The notes under the pieces were generated by a model that did no database searches, was not told the DNA's origin, and saw only the letters and a program-made list of their open reading frames with translations. From contig NZ_CP110629.1 of assembly GCF_026153455.1 (NCBI RefSeq), positions 2,480,001-2,544,000 of the forward strand: a DNA stretch of 64,000 nt, in the 5' to 3' direction. The position numbers and the translations under genes are program-made. Below are positions 18,039 through 26,648 of this stretch, piece by piece. This DNA is from Marinimicrobium sp. C6131. Lineage in GTDB: Bacteria; Pseudomonadota; Gammaproteobacteria; Pseudomonadales; Cellvibrionaceae. Every line of letters starts with the position of its first letter. Within the stretch, counting starts at the first letter, position 1.

Positions 18039-19268
18039 ATGACCCAACCCCGGCACCACGATATTGTGATCATCGGCGGCGGTGCCGCCGGCACCAGCGT
18101 CGCCGCCTCGCTGCTGCGTCAGCGCCCGACGTTGGATGTGGCAGTGATCGAGCCCAGCGACACGCATTATTATCAACCGGCCTTTACGTTGGTCGGTGGA
18201 GGCACCTACGCGTTGGAAGACACCGCTCGGCCGCAAGCCCGCACATTGCCCCACAACGCGACCTGGATTCGCCAGCCGGTCACCGCATTGAAGCCTGAAC
18301 AACAACGCGTGGTGCTGAATAATGGCAACGAAATCCACTACCGTGCACTGGTGGTTGCGCCCGGTATTGAGCTGAACTGGTCGGCCATCGAAGGCCTGCC
18401 TGAGGCGCTGGGTCAGGGTGGTGTCTGCAGCAATTACGATCCCTCACTCGCCCGTTACACCTGGCAATGTATCGACAGCCTGAAAGCCGGTCGCGCTCTG
18501 TTTACCCAGCCGTCCACGCCCATCAAATGTGCGGGCGCGCCGCAAAAAATCGCTTATCTGGCGGCCCATCAATGGCAGAAACGCCAGCAGAGTCACCAGA
18601 TACAGGCACAATTCTACAGCGGCATGGGCGCCCTGTTCAGCGTGCCGGACTTTGTTCCTCACCTGCAGAACGTGGCCATTGATTACGGGATAGGCATCAA
18701 CCTTAAACACGATCTAATCCGGGTGGATGGCGAAAGGCACATCGCCACTTTCAAGGTGACAGATCAGAACGGCAAGAGCCACGACGTCGAAGAGACCTAT
18801 GATGTTCTGCACGTCACACCGCCACAACGCGCGCCGCAGTTTGTGCGCGACAGTACGCTGGCCAATGAAGCTGGCTGGTTGAATGTGGATGCGCACACGC
18901 TGCAGAACCCCGAGTACCCCGAGGTGTTTTCACTGGGTGACGCCAGTTCGTTACCCACCTCCAAAACGGCGGCAGCCGTACGCAAACAGGCACCCGTTGT
19001 GGTCAAAAACCTGCTCGCTTTTCTGGATAAGGAACCGCTGACCGCCCGCTACGACGGCTATACTTCCTGCCCGGTGGTCACCGGTTATGGCGAGGTGATG
19101 CTCGCGGAATTCACCTACGGTGGAACCGTAACGCCCACATTGCCCCTAAACCCGTTCAAGCGGTCGCGCTTTTACTGGGTGGTCAAAAAACATCTGCTGC
19201 CACCTTTCTATTGGCGTTACATGCTGCGGGGTAAAGAAGGCGACATCGCGCACAAAGAGCGCCACTGA
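18039..19268 (+). CDS. sqr: Sulfide:quinone oxidoreductase-like flavoprotein
   Basis: A 409-residue FAD protein. The dinucleotide-binding motif HDIVIIGGGAAGTSVAASLL opens the chain. The segment TPIKCAGAPQKIAYLA and the later SCPVVTGYGEVMLAEF carry the two cysteines expected to form the redox-active pair. The C-terminal FYWVVKKHLLPPFYWRYML is a membrane-anchoring amphipathic end. These features fit type II sulfide:quinone oxidoreductases, which oxidise sulfide and pass electrons to quinone. AGGAGG precedes the start. An NsrR-type site lies upstream and cysJI follow, suggesting a link between nitric oxide stress and sulfide handling (inference). Confidence 0.85.
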   Translation: MTQPRHHDIVIIGGGAAGTSVAASLLRQRPTLDVAVIEPSDTHYYQPAFTLVGGGTYALEDTARPQARTLPHNATWIRQPVTALKPEQQRVVLNNGNEIHYRALVVAPGIELNWSAIEGLPEALGQGGVCSNYDPSLARYTWQCIDSLKAGRALFTQPSTPIKCAGAPQKIAYLAAHQWQKRQQSHQIQAQFYSGMGALFSVPDFVPHLQNVAIDYGIGINLKHDLIRVDGERHIATFKVTDQNGKSHDVEETYDVLHVTPPQRAPQFVRDSTLANEAGWLNVDAHTLQNPEYPEVFSLGDASSLPTSKTAAAVRKQAPVVVKNLLAFLDKEPLTARYDGYTSCPVVTGYGEVMLAEFTYGGTVTPTLPLNPFKRSRFYWVVKKHLLPPFYWRYMLRGKEGDIAHKERH

Positions 19269-19294
19269 CATCCCCCTGTTACTACCGCCGGTTC

Positions 19295-19323
19295 TTTGCT
19301 TAGGACGCATCCGTCTAAGCAAA
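19295..19323 (+). repeat. Shared motif copy 2 with hairpin, upstream of cysJ
   Basis: TTTGCTTAG(G)ACG (19295-19307) pairs with CGTCTAAGCAAA (19312-19323) around CATC, with one bulged base. The first 23 bases match the motif at 17949-17971 at 19 positions. It lies 85 bp upstream of cysJ, and no T-run follows. Confidence 0.55.
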
Positions 19324-19407
19324 ACGGCGGCGTTGCCTTGAGTTTTTGTTAGCCTGACTCACTATCAAAGTCAAAGGATCACGGAACCCATTGGAGCCCG
19401 ACTTCGC

Positions 19408-21195
19408 ATGAACGCACCCTTGCCCCCTTCACCGTTGAACGACGCTCAGCGCCAGCAGATCGACGTCCTACTACGGGAATTGAACGAGCAGCAACTGGAC
19501 TGGGTCCAAGGCTATCTAGCCGGCTACCGGGCCGCACTGCAAACCGGCAGCACGCCAGCAGCCACAAGCGGTCCCGACAGCACCAAGCTGACGGTCCTTT
19601 ATGGCTCTCAGACCGGCAACGCGCAAACCCTGGCCGAGCAACTGGCCGAACAGGCTCGCGCCAAGGGGCTGAACGTCGAGTGCCTGGATATGGACGAATT
19701 CCCCATCCGGCAACTGAAAAAGACCGAGCGGCTCGCCCTCATCACCTCCACCCACGGCGAGGGCGACCCGCCGGATAATGCCCTTGGGTTGCACGAATAC
19801 CTGCACGGGCGCAAGGCACCGAAGCTCGGTCAGTTGCATTACGCCGTGCTGTCGCTGGGGGATTCCAGTTACGAATACTTTTGCCAGACCGGGGTGGATT
19901 TTGATCAACGTCTGGCGGCGTTGGGTGCCGAGCGGATGGTGGATCGCGTGGACTGTGACGTGGACTATGAGGAGGCCGCCGATCAGTGGATGACGCAACT
20001 GTTATCGGTACTCAAATCCGAGACAAAAAGCACGGCTGCGGTTGCCCCGACACCCACAGCATCTACCTCCACCGCTGCGGGCCATGATCGCAAGCATCCG
20101 TTTTCCGCCCCTCTGTTGGACCGGGTAACGCTGAACGGTCGTGGCTCCAGCAAGGCGGTACACCACCTGGAGTTTTCCCTGGAAGATTCCGGGCTGCGCT
20201 ACCAACCCGGCGATTCCCTGGGCGTTTATGTGCAGAACGATCCGGAGCTGGTGGCCCGGATTCTCGAGCAGACCCGGCTGGACGGCGAGCAAGCCGTGAC
20301 GCTCAAGGACGACTCCCTGACACTGCACCAGGCGTTGCAGCATCATCTTGAGCTGACGCGACTGACACCACCGACGGTGCAACAGTGGGCCAAACTGAGT
20401 GAGGCCAGCGAGCTTCAACAGCTGACCAACGATAAACGGGGGCTGATTGACTGGCTGCACGGACGCGATCTGCTGGATCTGCTCCAGGAATACCCCATTG
20501 GCGGACTTAGTGCCCAGACGCTGGTCGACCACATCCGTCGCCTGCCGCCCCGGCTCTACTCCATCGCTTCCAGCCAGGCGGCTGTGGACGAGGAAGTGCA
20601 TCTGACCGTGGCGGCGGTGCGCTACCAACAACGCGAGCGCCTGCGTGAAGGGGTGGGCTCCACCTGGCTGGCGGATCGCCTGGTGCTGGATGATACTGCA
20701 CCGGTATTTATCGACACCAACAAGAACTTCCGCCTCCCCAGTGACCCCAACACGGCCATTGTGATGATCGGCCCGGGCACCGGGGTAGCGCCGTTTCGAG
20801 CCTTCATGCAGGAGCGCGAGGCCGAAGCGCATGCGGGCAAAAACTGGCTGTTTTTTGGCGACCGGAACTTTCGCACCGATTTTCTCTACCAGCGCGAATG
20901 GCTCCAGTGGCGCAAGCAGGGACTGCTCAGCCGACTGGATGTGGCCTTTTCCCGGGACGGGCCAGACAAGGTGTACGTGCAACACCGGATTCGAGAAGCG
21001 GGGTCGGAGCTCTGGCGCTGGATTGAGGACGGCGCGCACCTGTACGTGTGCGGCGATGCCAATGCCATGGCGCCGGACGTGCATGAGGCCCTGATCGACG
21101 TGATCAGCACCCACGGACACAAAAGCCGCGACAGCGCCGAGCAATACCTGCGCGAGCTGACCCGAAGCAAACGCTACCAGAGAGATGTGTACTGA
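19408..21195 (+). CDS. cysJ: Sulfite reductase flavoprotein alpha subunit
   Basis: Passes electrons from NADPH through FAD and FMN to the CysI haemoprotein for reduction of sulfite to sulfide. The 595 residues contain a flavodoxin-like FMN domain (about 60-200; YGSQTGNAQTLAEQL, STHGEGDPPDNA) and an FAD domain (PRLYSIASSQ). An NADPH-binding domain follows (IGPGTGVAPFRAFMQERE, LFFGDRNFRTDFLY, YVCGDANAMAPDV). The chain ends in the expected RYQRDVY. It overlaps cysI by one base (TGATG), so the two are coupled. cysH and cysG are not nearby. Confidence 0.95.
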   Translation: MNAPLPPSPLNDAQRQQIDVLLRELNEQQLDWVQGYLAGYRAALQTGSTPAATSGPDSTKLTVLYGSQTGNAQTLAEQLAEQARAKGLNVECLDMDEFPIRQLKKTERLALITSTHGEGDPPDNALGLHEYLHGRKAPKLGQLHYAVLSLGDSSYEYFCQTGVDFDQRLAALGAERMVDRVDCDVDYEEAADQWMTQLLSVLKSETKSTAAVAPTPTASTSTAAGHDRKHPFSAPLLDRVTLNGRGSSKAVHHLEFSLEDSGLRYQPGDSLGVYVQNDPELVARILEQTRLDGEQAVTLKDDSLTLHQALQHHLELTRLTPPTVQQWAKLSEASELQQLTNDKRGLIDWLHGRDLLDLLQEYPIGGLSAQTLVDHIRRLPPRLYSIASSQAAVDEEVHLTVAAVRYQQRERLREGVGSTWLADRLVLDDTAPVFIDTNKNFRLPSDPNTAIVMIGPGTGVAPFRAFMQEREAEAHAGKNWLFFGDRNFRTDFLYQREWLQWRKQGLLSRLDVAFSRDGPDKVYVQHRIREAGSELWRWIEDGAHLYVCGDANAMAPDVHEALIDVISTHGHKSRDSAEQYLRELTRSKRYQRDVY

Positions 21196-22904
21196 TGAGC
21201 CATGACGATTTGCCTTTAGCCGAACAGATCAAGCGCGAAAGCCGGTATTTACGCGGCACCTTGCGCGACTCCCTGGCGGATCACGCCACCGGCGCACTGC
21301 GCGACGAAGACACGCACCTGAGCAAGTTTCACGGCCTCTACCAGCAGGACGACCGGGAGCTGCGCGAAGAGCGCCGTCAGCAGAAACTTGAACCGCACTT
21401 CCAGTTTATGCTGCGCTTGCGGTTGCCCGGCGGAGTACTGACCCCGGACCAGTGGCTCGGACTTGATGAAGTCGCCGACCGCTTTGCCGACGGAAGCCTG
21501 CGCCTGACCACCCGACAGACGTTTCAGTTTCATCGGGTGTTCAAGGAAAACCTGCAGCCGCTGATTCAACATCTGGATTCGCTGGGGCTGGACAGCCGGG
21601 GCGCCTGCGGGGATGTCAACCGCAACGTGGTGGCGAACGTCAACCCGCACCTTTCTGCCAATCACGCACGGGTCTATGACCATGCGGTGCAGATCAGCGA
21701 ACGACTGATGTGGCGGTCGCGGGCTTATGAAGAAACCTGGCTGAACGAGGCGCCAAAAACCCGCGAAGGCGAAGAGGAAGAACCCTTCTACACCTACCGC
21801 TACCTGCCCCGCAAATTCAAGGTTGCCATCGCTCTGCCACCCCACAACGATTGCGATGTATTGGCCAACGACATCGGCCTGATCGCTATTGAAGAAGATG
21901 GCGATATCGTCGGTTACAACATCGCGGTCGGCGGCGGCATGGGTATGACTTACGGAGAGACCGGCACCTACCCGCGCCTTGCCAGCCCGGTCGGCTTTGT
22001 TCCGGCCAATCAGGTGGTGGATGCCTGTGAGGCCATTGCCGCCATTCAGCGCGATCACGGTTGCCGCACCGACCGGGCTCACGCCCGGTTCAAATACACG
22101 CTCGATGATTACGGGCTGGAATGGTTCAAGGAACGGTTTGCCGAGGTGCACGGCACGCCGCTGGAACCACTACGGGACTACAGCCTCAAGGACAGCGGTG
22201 ATCAATTCGGCTGGACCGAGGATGATCGGGGTCGGCACCACCTGACGCTGTTTATCCCCAGCGGCCGCATTCGCGATTTCGAGCAACTGAAATTGCGTAC
22301 CGCGTTGCGCAGCATCGCCAAAGTGCATTCAGGCGAGTTTCGCATCACCTGCAATCAGAACCTAATCATCGCTGGCGTCAGCGAACAGGAAAAGTCCGCC
22401 ATCCAGAAGCTGGTGGAACACTACGGTCTAGATGATGGAGGTAAAAGCTCACCCTTGGCACGCAACGCCATCTCTTGCGTGGCCTTCCCCACCTGTGGAT
22501 TGGCCATGGCGGAATCCGAACGCTACCTGCCTGAGTTAAGTCAGAAAATTCACCAACTGATGAGTGAGGTGGGCATCGGTGACCAGGTGATTCAATTGCG
22601 TGTATCCGGCTGCCCCAACGGCTGCGCCCGCCCCTACCTGGGGGAGATTGCACTTACCGGAAAGGCCCCCGGAAAATACAACCTGTATCTGGGCGCCGAT
22701 ACCGGGGGCAACCGGTTGAACCGTCTCTACCGGGAAAATATCGACGAAGCGCAAATACTCGCCGATCTGAAACCGCTGTTCGAGCGTTTTGCCCAGGAAC
22801 GCAATGCCGATGAAGGCTTTGGGGATTTTCTCTACCGCAGCGGCGTTATCCGCCCCTACAGCGGCCCCGAGGATTTTCACCAGCCATTGATCGCCCGCGG
22901 CTGA
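21195..22904 (+). CDS. cysI: Sulfite reductase hemoprotein beta subunit
   Basis: Reduces sulfite to sulfide at a coupled sirohaem/[4Fe-4S] centre. At 569 residues it matches E. coli CysI length. The cluster-binding cysteines are visible in ISCVAFPTCGLAMAESERYLP-type sequence and in VSGCPNGCARPYLGEI. The sirohaem-binding segments RLTTRQTFQFHRVF and GACGDVNRNVVANV are also present. It is translationally coupled to cysJ. The hexagonal layout of genes (sqr, cysJ, cysI in one direction) suggests that sulfide formation and sulfide oxidation capacity are encoded side by side. Confidence 0.95.
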   Translation: MSHDDLPLAEQIKRESRYLRGTLRDSLADHATGALRDEDTHLSKFHGLYQQDDRELREERRQQKLEPHFQFMLRLRLPGGVLTPDQWLGLDEVADRFADGSLRLTTRQTFQFHRVFKENLQPLIQHLDSLGLDSRGACGDVNRNVVANVNPHLSANHARVYDHAVQISERLMWRSRAYEETWLNEAPKTREGEEEEPFYTYRYLPRKFKVAIALPPHNDCDVLANDIGLIAIEEDGDIVGYNIAVGGGMGMTYGETGTYPRLASPVGFVPANQVVDACEAIAAIQRDHGCRTDRAHARFKYTLDDYGLEWFKERFAEVHGTPLEPLRDYSLKDSGDQFGWTEDDRGRHHLTLFIPSGRIRDFEQLKLRTALRSIAKVHSGEFRITCNQNLIIAGVSEQEKSAIQKLVEHYGLDDGGKSSPLARNAISCVAFPTCGLAMAESERYLPELSQKIHQLMSEVGIGDQVIQLRVSGCPNGCARPYLGEIALTGKAPGKYNLYLGADTGGNRLNRLYRENIDEAQILADLKPLFERFAQERNADEGFGDFLYRSGVIRPYSGPEDFHQPLIARG

Positions 22905-22955
22905 TCCGTCCCGCCAAATTGCCCCCGTCACGCCCTCGCGAAGGGCTGACGAGGG

Positions 22956-23177
22956 TCAATCCACCGGCCGACCAAGCTGTTTGAGCGCCACTAAGCGCGT
23001 GATGTAACTGATTTTGAGCAGGGTTACGAAGGGGATCAGACTGACATGTGCGGCCACCTGCCACGCCAGGGTCAGGCCATGATAAAACCAATAACCCATG
23101 GCCACCGCCCCCAACGAGAGGGCGATGCTCAGCACCATCCCCATGTGCGCCAGATTGAGAAGTTTGATCGGTTGCAT
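22956..23177 (-). CDS. Small two-helix membrane protein
   Basis: A 73-residue protein from the ATG at 23177, chosen because AGGAGG lies six bases upstream; the frame continues to 23210 without such a site. It has two hydrophobic segments (MGMVLSIALSLGAVAMGYWF; LAWQVAAHVSLIPFVTLL) with a short loop, a histidine in each half, and a basic C-terminus. I do not recognise the family. An NsrR-type palindrome at 23234-23256 lies 57 bp upstream and a cytochrome c' gene is divergent, so a role in nitric oxide defence is inferred from context. Confidence 0.7.
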   Translation of the reverse strand: MQPIKLLNLAHMGMVLSIALSLGAVAMGYWFYHGLTLAWQVAAHVSLIPFVTLLKISYITRLVALKQLGRPVD

Positions 23178-23233
23178 GGCATACCTCCTGAGGTATAGAC
23201 GGTTTTTCACGCCATAAGGATTGGCTCACCCTA

Positions 23234-23256
23234 AAGATTCATTTAATATACTACTT
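23234..23256. promoter_or_regulatory. NsrR-type binding site 3
   Basis: A 23-bp palindrome-like site, arms AAGATTCATT and TATACTACTT. It lies between the small membrane protein (minus) and cytochrome c' (plus) genes. The left half matches the consensus well, the right half less well. Confidence 0.55.
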
Positions 23257-23400
23257 ATAGTTTTACCACCCTCGGAGACCTTATGCAACCGCTTTCCGGT
23301 ATCGCCAGCCACGGCCAGCGCCAGAACGGTGCTATCCTAAAAATCGGACCATAACGACAAAACAGCCATTATCGTTCGCTCAGAATCCTAAGGAGACCCC

Positions 23401-23937
23401 ATGATCTTTAATCGCACAGGACTTCACGTCACCGCGCTTGCCGCGACACTCATTTTGACACCCTTGACCGCAACGTTGGCGGCCGAACCCGTCGGGCCAG
23501 AGTTGACCCCTAAGCTGCGCGGTCTGTTGATCAAGGAAATGCGCCAGATAGACCAGGCCATGCAAGAAATTTTCAGTGCCATTGTTAAAGGAGAGCACGA
23601 GAGGGTGGCCGAGAAGGGGCAGGCCATTCACGACAGCTTCATTCTGAAACAGTCCCTGACACAGGAAGACCGTCAGGACCTGAAGGCCGCTGTGCCTTCG
23701 GCGTTTCTTCAGATGGATGCTCATCTGCATGAGCTGGCCGCATCCCTGGCCGAGGCAGGTCGCTCAGAGGACACGCCTCTGCAACTGGATACGTTCACGA
23801 AAATGACGGAGGCCTGTATCGCCTGCCACAGCACCTACACCATCGACCGTTTCCCGGGACTGAAAGCTCCGGCCGTTCCCGCGGATTGGGTTGATGCTAT
23901 CGACTCTGCCGGAGACACGTCACATCACGACCATTGA
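23401..23937 (+). CDS. Cytochrome c'-like periplasmic haem protein
   Basis: A 178-residue protein with AAGGAG before the start and a signal peptide ending near ATLAA (about residue 27). The mature chain is predicted to be four helices. The single haem c motif CIACHSTY is close to the C-terminus, which is the hallmark of class II (cytochrome c') proteins rather than electron-carrier cytochromes c. Cytochromes c' bind nitric oxide at five-coordinate haem and protect against it. The surrounding nitric oxide genes and the nearby NsrR-type site make that role likely. The C-terminal tail ends in a His-rich SHHDH. Confidence 0.75.
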   Translation: MIFNRTGLHVTALAATLILTPLTATLAAEPVGPELTPKLRGLLIKEMRQIDQAMQEIFSAIVKGEHERVAEKGQAIHDSFILKQSLTQEDRQDLKAAVPSAFLQMDAHLHELAASLAEAGRSEDTPLQLDTFTKMTEACIACHSTYTIDRFPGLKAPAVPADWVDAIDSAGDTSHHDH

Positions 23938-23965
23938 TCGATGGTGCTGTTCGGTTTTTGGAGTC

Positions 23966-24190
23966 TTAGTTGTCTACCAAGCGTTGAGTATGATCCGTCG
24001 GCTCTCGGCGATCACACTTGACGCAATTGAGTCGGGTGCCAAGCATGGAAGCTCGCCCCATTTCAGTGGTAACCCAGGGGCGCTCCACCCAAGGTGGGTT
24101 GTGACGAACATGCTGATTGTGGCCGCAGGCCAGGCGCGCCACCCAGTGGTCTTCCTCATCTTTGTGGTAGCCGATGATCGGTTGCTCCAT
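23966..24190 (-). CDS. DUF3565 family protein
   Basis: A 74-residue protein matching the DUF3565 pattern: MEQPIIGYHKDEEDHWVARL, then CGHNQHVRHNPPW, then LNCVKCDRREP. The two Cys/His clusters (ACGHNQH and CVKC) suggest a single bound metal ion, probably zinc. Function is unknown. It lies 13 bp downstream of the orphan SdhB gene and is the last gene of a three-gene unit with SdhB and a haem-c/FG-GAP protein. Confidence 0.85.
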   Translation of the reverse strand: MEQPIIGYHKDEEDHWVARLACGHNQHVRHNPPWVERPWVTTEMGRASMLGTRLNCVKCDRREPTDHTQRLVDN

Positions 24191-24203
24191 GAATGCTCCC
24201 GGG

Positions 24204-24911
24204 TTACACGCCGTTTTTCAGCAACAGCCGCTTGATATCGCTGATGGCTTTCATGGGGTTCAGGCCCTTGGGGCAGACATGGGTGCAGTTTCCGATGCTG
24301 TGACAGCGAAACACGCTGAACGGATCCTCCAGTTCTTCCAGTCGCTGTTTCAACCCTTTATCACGGGAATCGGACAGGAATCGATAAGCCTGCAGCAGTC
24401 CGGCAGGGCCAACGTACTTCTCGGGATTCCACCAATAGGAGGGGCAACCCGAAGAGCAACAGCCGCACAGAATGCATTCATACAGTCCATCAAGTTTGGC
24501 GCGATCTTCTGGGCTCTGTAACCGCTCTATGGCCGGAGGCGGGTCGTCGTTGATCAGATACGGATGGATGCGTTTGTACTGGTTAAAGAATTGTGTCTGA
24601 TCCACCACCAGATCGCGAATGACCGGCATGCCCGGTAACGGGCGTAACACCAGCGTATCGCGCCGGTCGAGCACCTCCTCCACCGGCGTAATGCACGCCA
24701 GACGGTTAACGCCATTGATGCTCATGCCGTCAGAGCCGCACACGCCCTCCCGACAGGAGCGCCGGTAAGCCAGCGTCTGATCCTCCGCCTTCAGGTGTTC
24801 AAGCACATCGAGCACCATACGCGACCGGAATGGATCATCAATCGAATACGTTTGCATGTGCGGCGCTTCATCGTACTCGGGATGATAGCGGTAGATGGAT
24901 ACTTGAAGCAT
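24204..24911 (-). CDS. sdhB: Succinate dehydrogenase/fumarate reductase Fe-S subunit, orphan
   Basis: A 235-residue SdhB/FrdB-type protein with all three cluster motifs: [2Fe-2S] (RRSCREGVCGSDGMSINGVN plus a later Cys), [4Fe-4S] (CILCGCCSSGCP) and [3Fe-4S] (CHSIGNCTHVCP). No sdhA, sdhC or sdhD is adjacent. It lies 33 bp downstream of a haem-c/FG-GAP protein and just upstream of DUF3565. It may be a spare subunit of a complex encoded elsewhere, or an electron-transfer module for the neighbouring periplasmic haem protein, though it has no export signal. All Cys ligands are intact, so it is not a decaying copy. Confidence 0.9.
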   Translation of the reverse strand: MLQVSIYRYHPEYDEAPHMQTYSIDDPFRSRMVLDVLEHLKAEDQTLAYRRSCREGVCGSDGMSINGVNRLACITPVEEVLDRRDTLVLRPLPGMPVIRDLVVDQTQFFNQYKRIHPYLINDDPPPAIERLQSPEDRAKLDGLYECILCGCCSSGCPSYWWNPEKYVGPAGLLQAYRFLSDSRDKGLKQRLEELEDPFSVFRCHSIGNCTHVCPKGLNPMKAISDIKRLLLKNGV

Positions 24912-24944
24912 GGCGTCTACCTCTCTGATCGCGTGATTTTTCGG

Positions 24945-26576
24945 TCAATGTTCCGGCTTTTCGGGTTCATTACGGAATGGCGCTTCGAACCAATACAGGC
25001 GTGGCTGATCGGCGCTGGCGTCAACATCGCCGTGCCTATCCTGCGAGGTTCCGGTCATCACTCGACGCAACAGGTCCATGCGGAAGGCACCGGCGAGCAC
25101 ATCAGGGCGACCATTGCGGTTCAGGTCGGTGACAACCATCGGGACCAACCCGTGACGGTTACCGGCCAGCGGCCGTGAACGGAACGTCTCATCACCGTTA
25201 TTCTCAAACCATACCATGGATTGTCGCCGAGGATCGTCCCAGTGGTTCACCCAGCTACTGACCAGGACATCCTGATGACCATCGTTGTTCATATCGGCAA
25301 CCGTCGCCTTGGCCGCACCGTAGTACCTGCCAATGTTGCGGTACTGAAATTGCAAATCGCCACGATTTTCCAACCATTGAACGCCATGATACGGCTTGGG
25401 GTCGTTCTGGGTATCGAAGGCGTCGCCATTGGTCATCAACAGATCGGGCCGACCATCGCTGTTGAGGTCGGCCACCTGCAATTGGGTGAACCCGTACATC
25501 GGATGGGGGGCTCTTGCGAGCTCCATGGTGCGGTACTGCCCCGAACCTTCGTTGATAAAAGCGATCACGACTTCATGTTCCTGAGCCACCAGAGTGACCA
25601 GATCCTGCAGGCCATCGTCATTCAAGTCGGCCTGGACGATATTTAGGGCGCCACTGAGGCTCAGCAAATCGTGCCGCGCGAAGCGCCCGTTGCCCCGGTT
25701 CTCCAGCCAGAGCACACCGCCGATATCATTGCCGCCAAACACCGCCACAACCAGATCCAGGAGTCCGTCTTCATTGATATCCAGCACCTGCACATCCGAG
25801 ATCCGGCCTAAACCGTCATAGAGCAGCCGGCGCTCAAACCGCCCCTTGTCATCTTGCGCCAGCAGAAACAGTTTACCCGCCAGGGCACCGCTCGGGGGTA
25901 ACTCACCAAGATCGGCGACCACAATATCCTGCTGACCATTGCCCGTGTAATCCAGCACCCGAGTCTGAATGGGAAGGGTAAATTGTCCAAGCGTCGTTTC
26001 TCGCCATGGGTCCGACGCCGGGTGATTTGATGGAACCTCCAACAAGCGAACTTCGCCCGCATCGCCGTCGCTGACCAGAAAAGCCGCTGCCGCGTCACTG
26101 CCAAAGCGCTCTGGTGATACCGGCTGTAGGTTCAGTATTTGCGGCAGCCGCGATCGCTCTCCCACCACCTTTGCCGACCAGGCAGACGAGGCTGAGGATT
26201 CCGTATAAGGGAGGCGTGGCAACTGTTCGGGGCTTGAGCCGTAGTAAAGGGCTTTAATGTGTGGCACAACGTCAGCGGGAATCACCTCCTGACCGGTGCG
26301 CCGACGCCCCAAATCGACCATGGTGTCAATCACGGCCGGCCAGCTCCGCTTGGGTAACAAATCCGGCGAAGGCAGTGCATGGCAGCTACCGCAATAGCGC
26401 TCGGTTAACGCGACAATTTCTTCGACAGACTTTGGCTCCACCTGGCCTTCGGCCAACGCGTGCAGCGGCGCTAGCAAAGCCAACAGCAAAGTACAGACCG
26501 TCACTTGGCGCCTAGAGCGCACCGACCATGTCGTTTTGGTTGTGACGTATTTCGAATGAAAGCGTGTGGGTTGCAT
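24945..26576 (-). CDS. Haem-c plus FG-GAP beta-propeller protein, copy 1
   Basis: A 543-residue exported protein from the ATG at 26576 (GGAGG upstream). After a signal segment (LLLALLAPLHALAEG), a single haem c motif CGSCH occurs at residues 62-66. FG-GAP/VCBS-type repeats follow to the end (for example DYTGNGQQDIVVADLG, DINEDGLLDLVVAVFG, DLNSDGRPDLLMTNGD), each with the Asp/Asn-rich calcium-like loop. This predicts a periplasmic haem-carrying beta-propeller. It is a clear paralogue of 28862-30508 along its whole length. It leads an operon with an orphan SdhB and DUF3565. The haem ligand on the far side is not obvious. Function is unknown. Confidence 0.85.
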   Translation of the reverse strand: MQPTRFHSKYVTTKTTWSVRSRRQVTVCTLLLALLAPLHALAEGQVEPKSVEEIVALTERYCGSCHALPSPDLLPKRSWPAVIDTMVDLGRRRTGQEVIPADVVPHIKALYYGSSPEQLPRLPYTESSASSAWSAKVVGERSRLPQILNLQPVSPERFGSDAAAAFLVSDGDAGEVRLLEVPSNHPASDPWRETTLGQFTLPIQTRVLDYTGNGQQDIVVADLGELPPSGALAGKLFLLAQDDKGRFERRLLYDGLGRISDVQVLDINEDGLLDLVVAVFGGNDIGGVLWLENRGNGRFARHDLLSLSGALNIVQADLNDDGLQDLVTLVAQEHEVVIAFINEGSGQYRTMELARAPHPMYGFTQLQVADLNSDGRPDLLMTNGDAFDTQNDPKPYHGVQWLENRGDLQFQYRNIGRYYGAAKATVADMNNDGHQDVLVSSWVNHWDDPRRQSMVWFENNGDETFRSRPLAGNRHGLVPMVVTDLNRNGRPDVLAGAFRMDLLRRVMTGTSQDRHGDVDASADQPRLYWFEAPFRNEPEKPEH

Positions 26577-26648
26577 CGGGCCCTCCTGGCCAACAGCTAA
26601 CCATAACCGCCGGTCCGACACACTACCCAGAATGGAGTACCGCGGTCG

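Noticed and set aside
23283..23354. 23-residue frame MQPLSGIASHGQRQNGAILK... between the small membrane gene and cytochrome c'
   Set aside because: It has a fair GGAG upstream but is very short, with no compositional bias or recognisable product.
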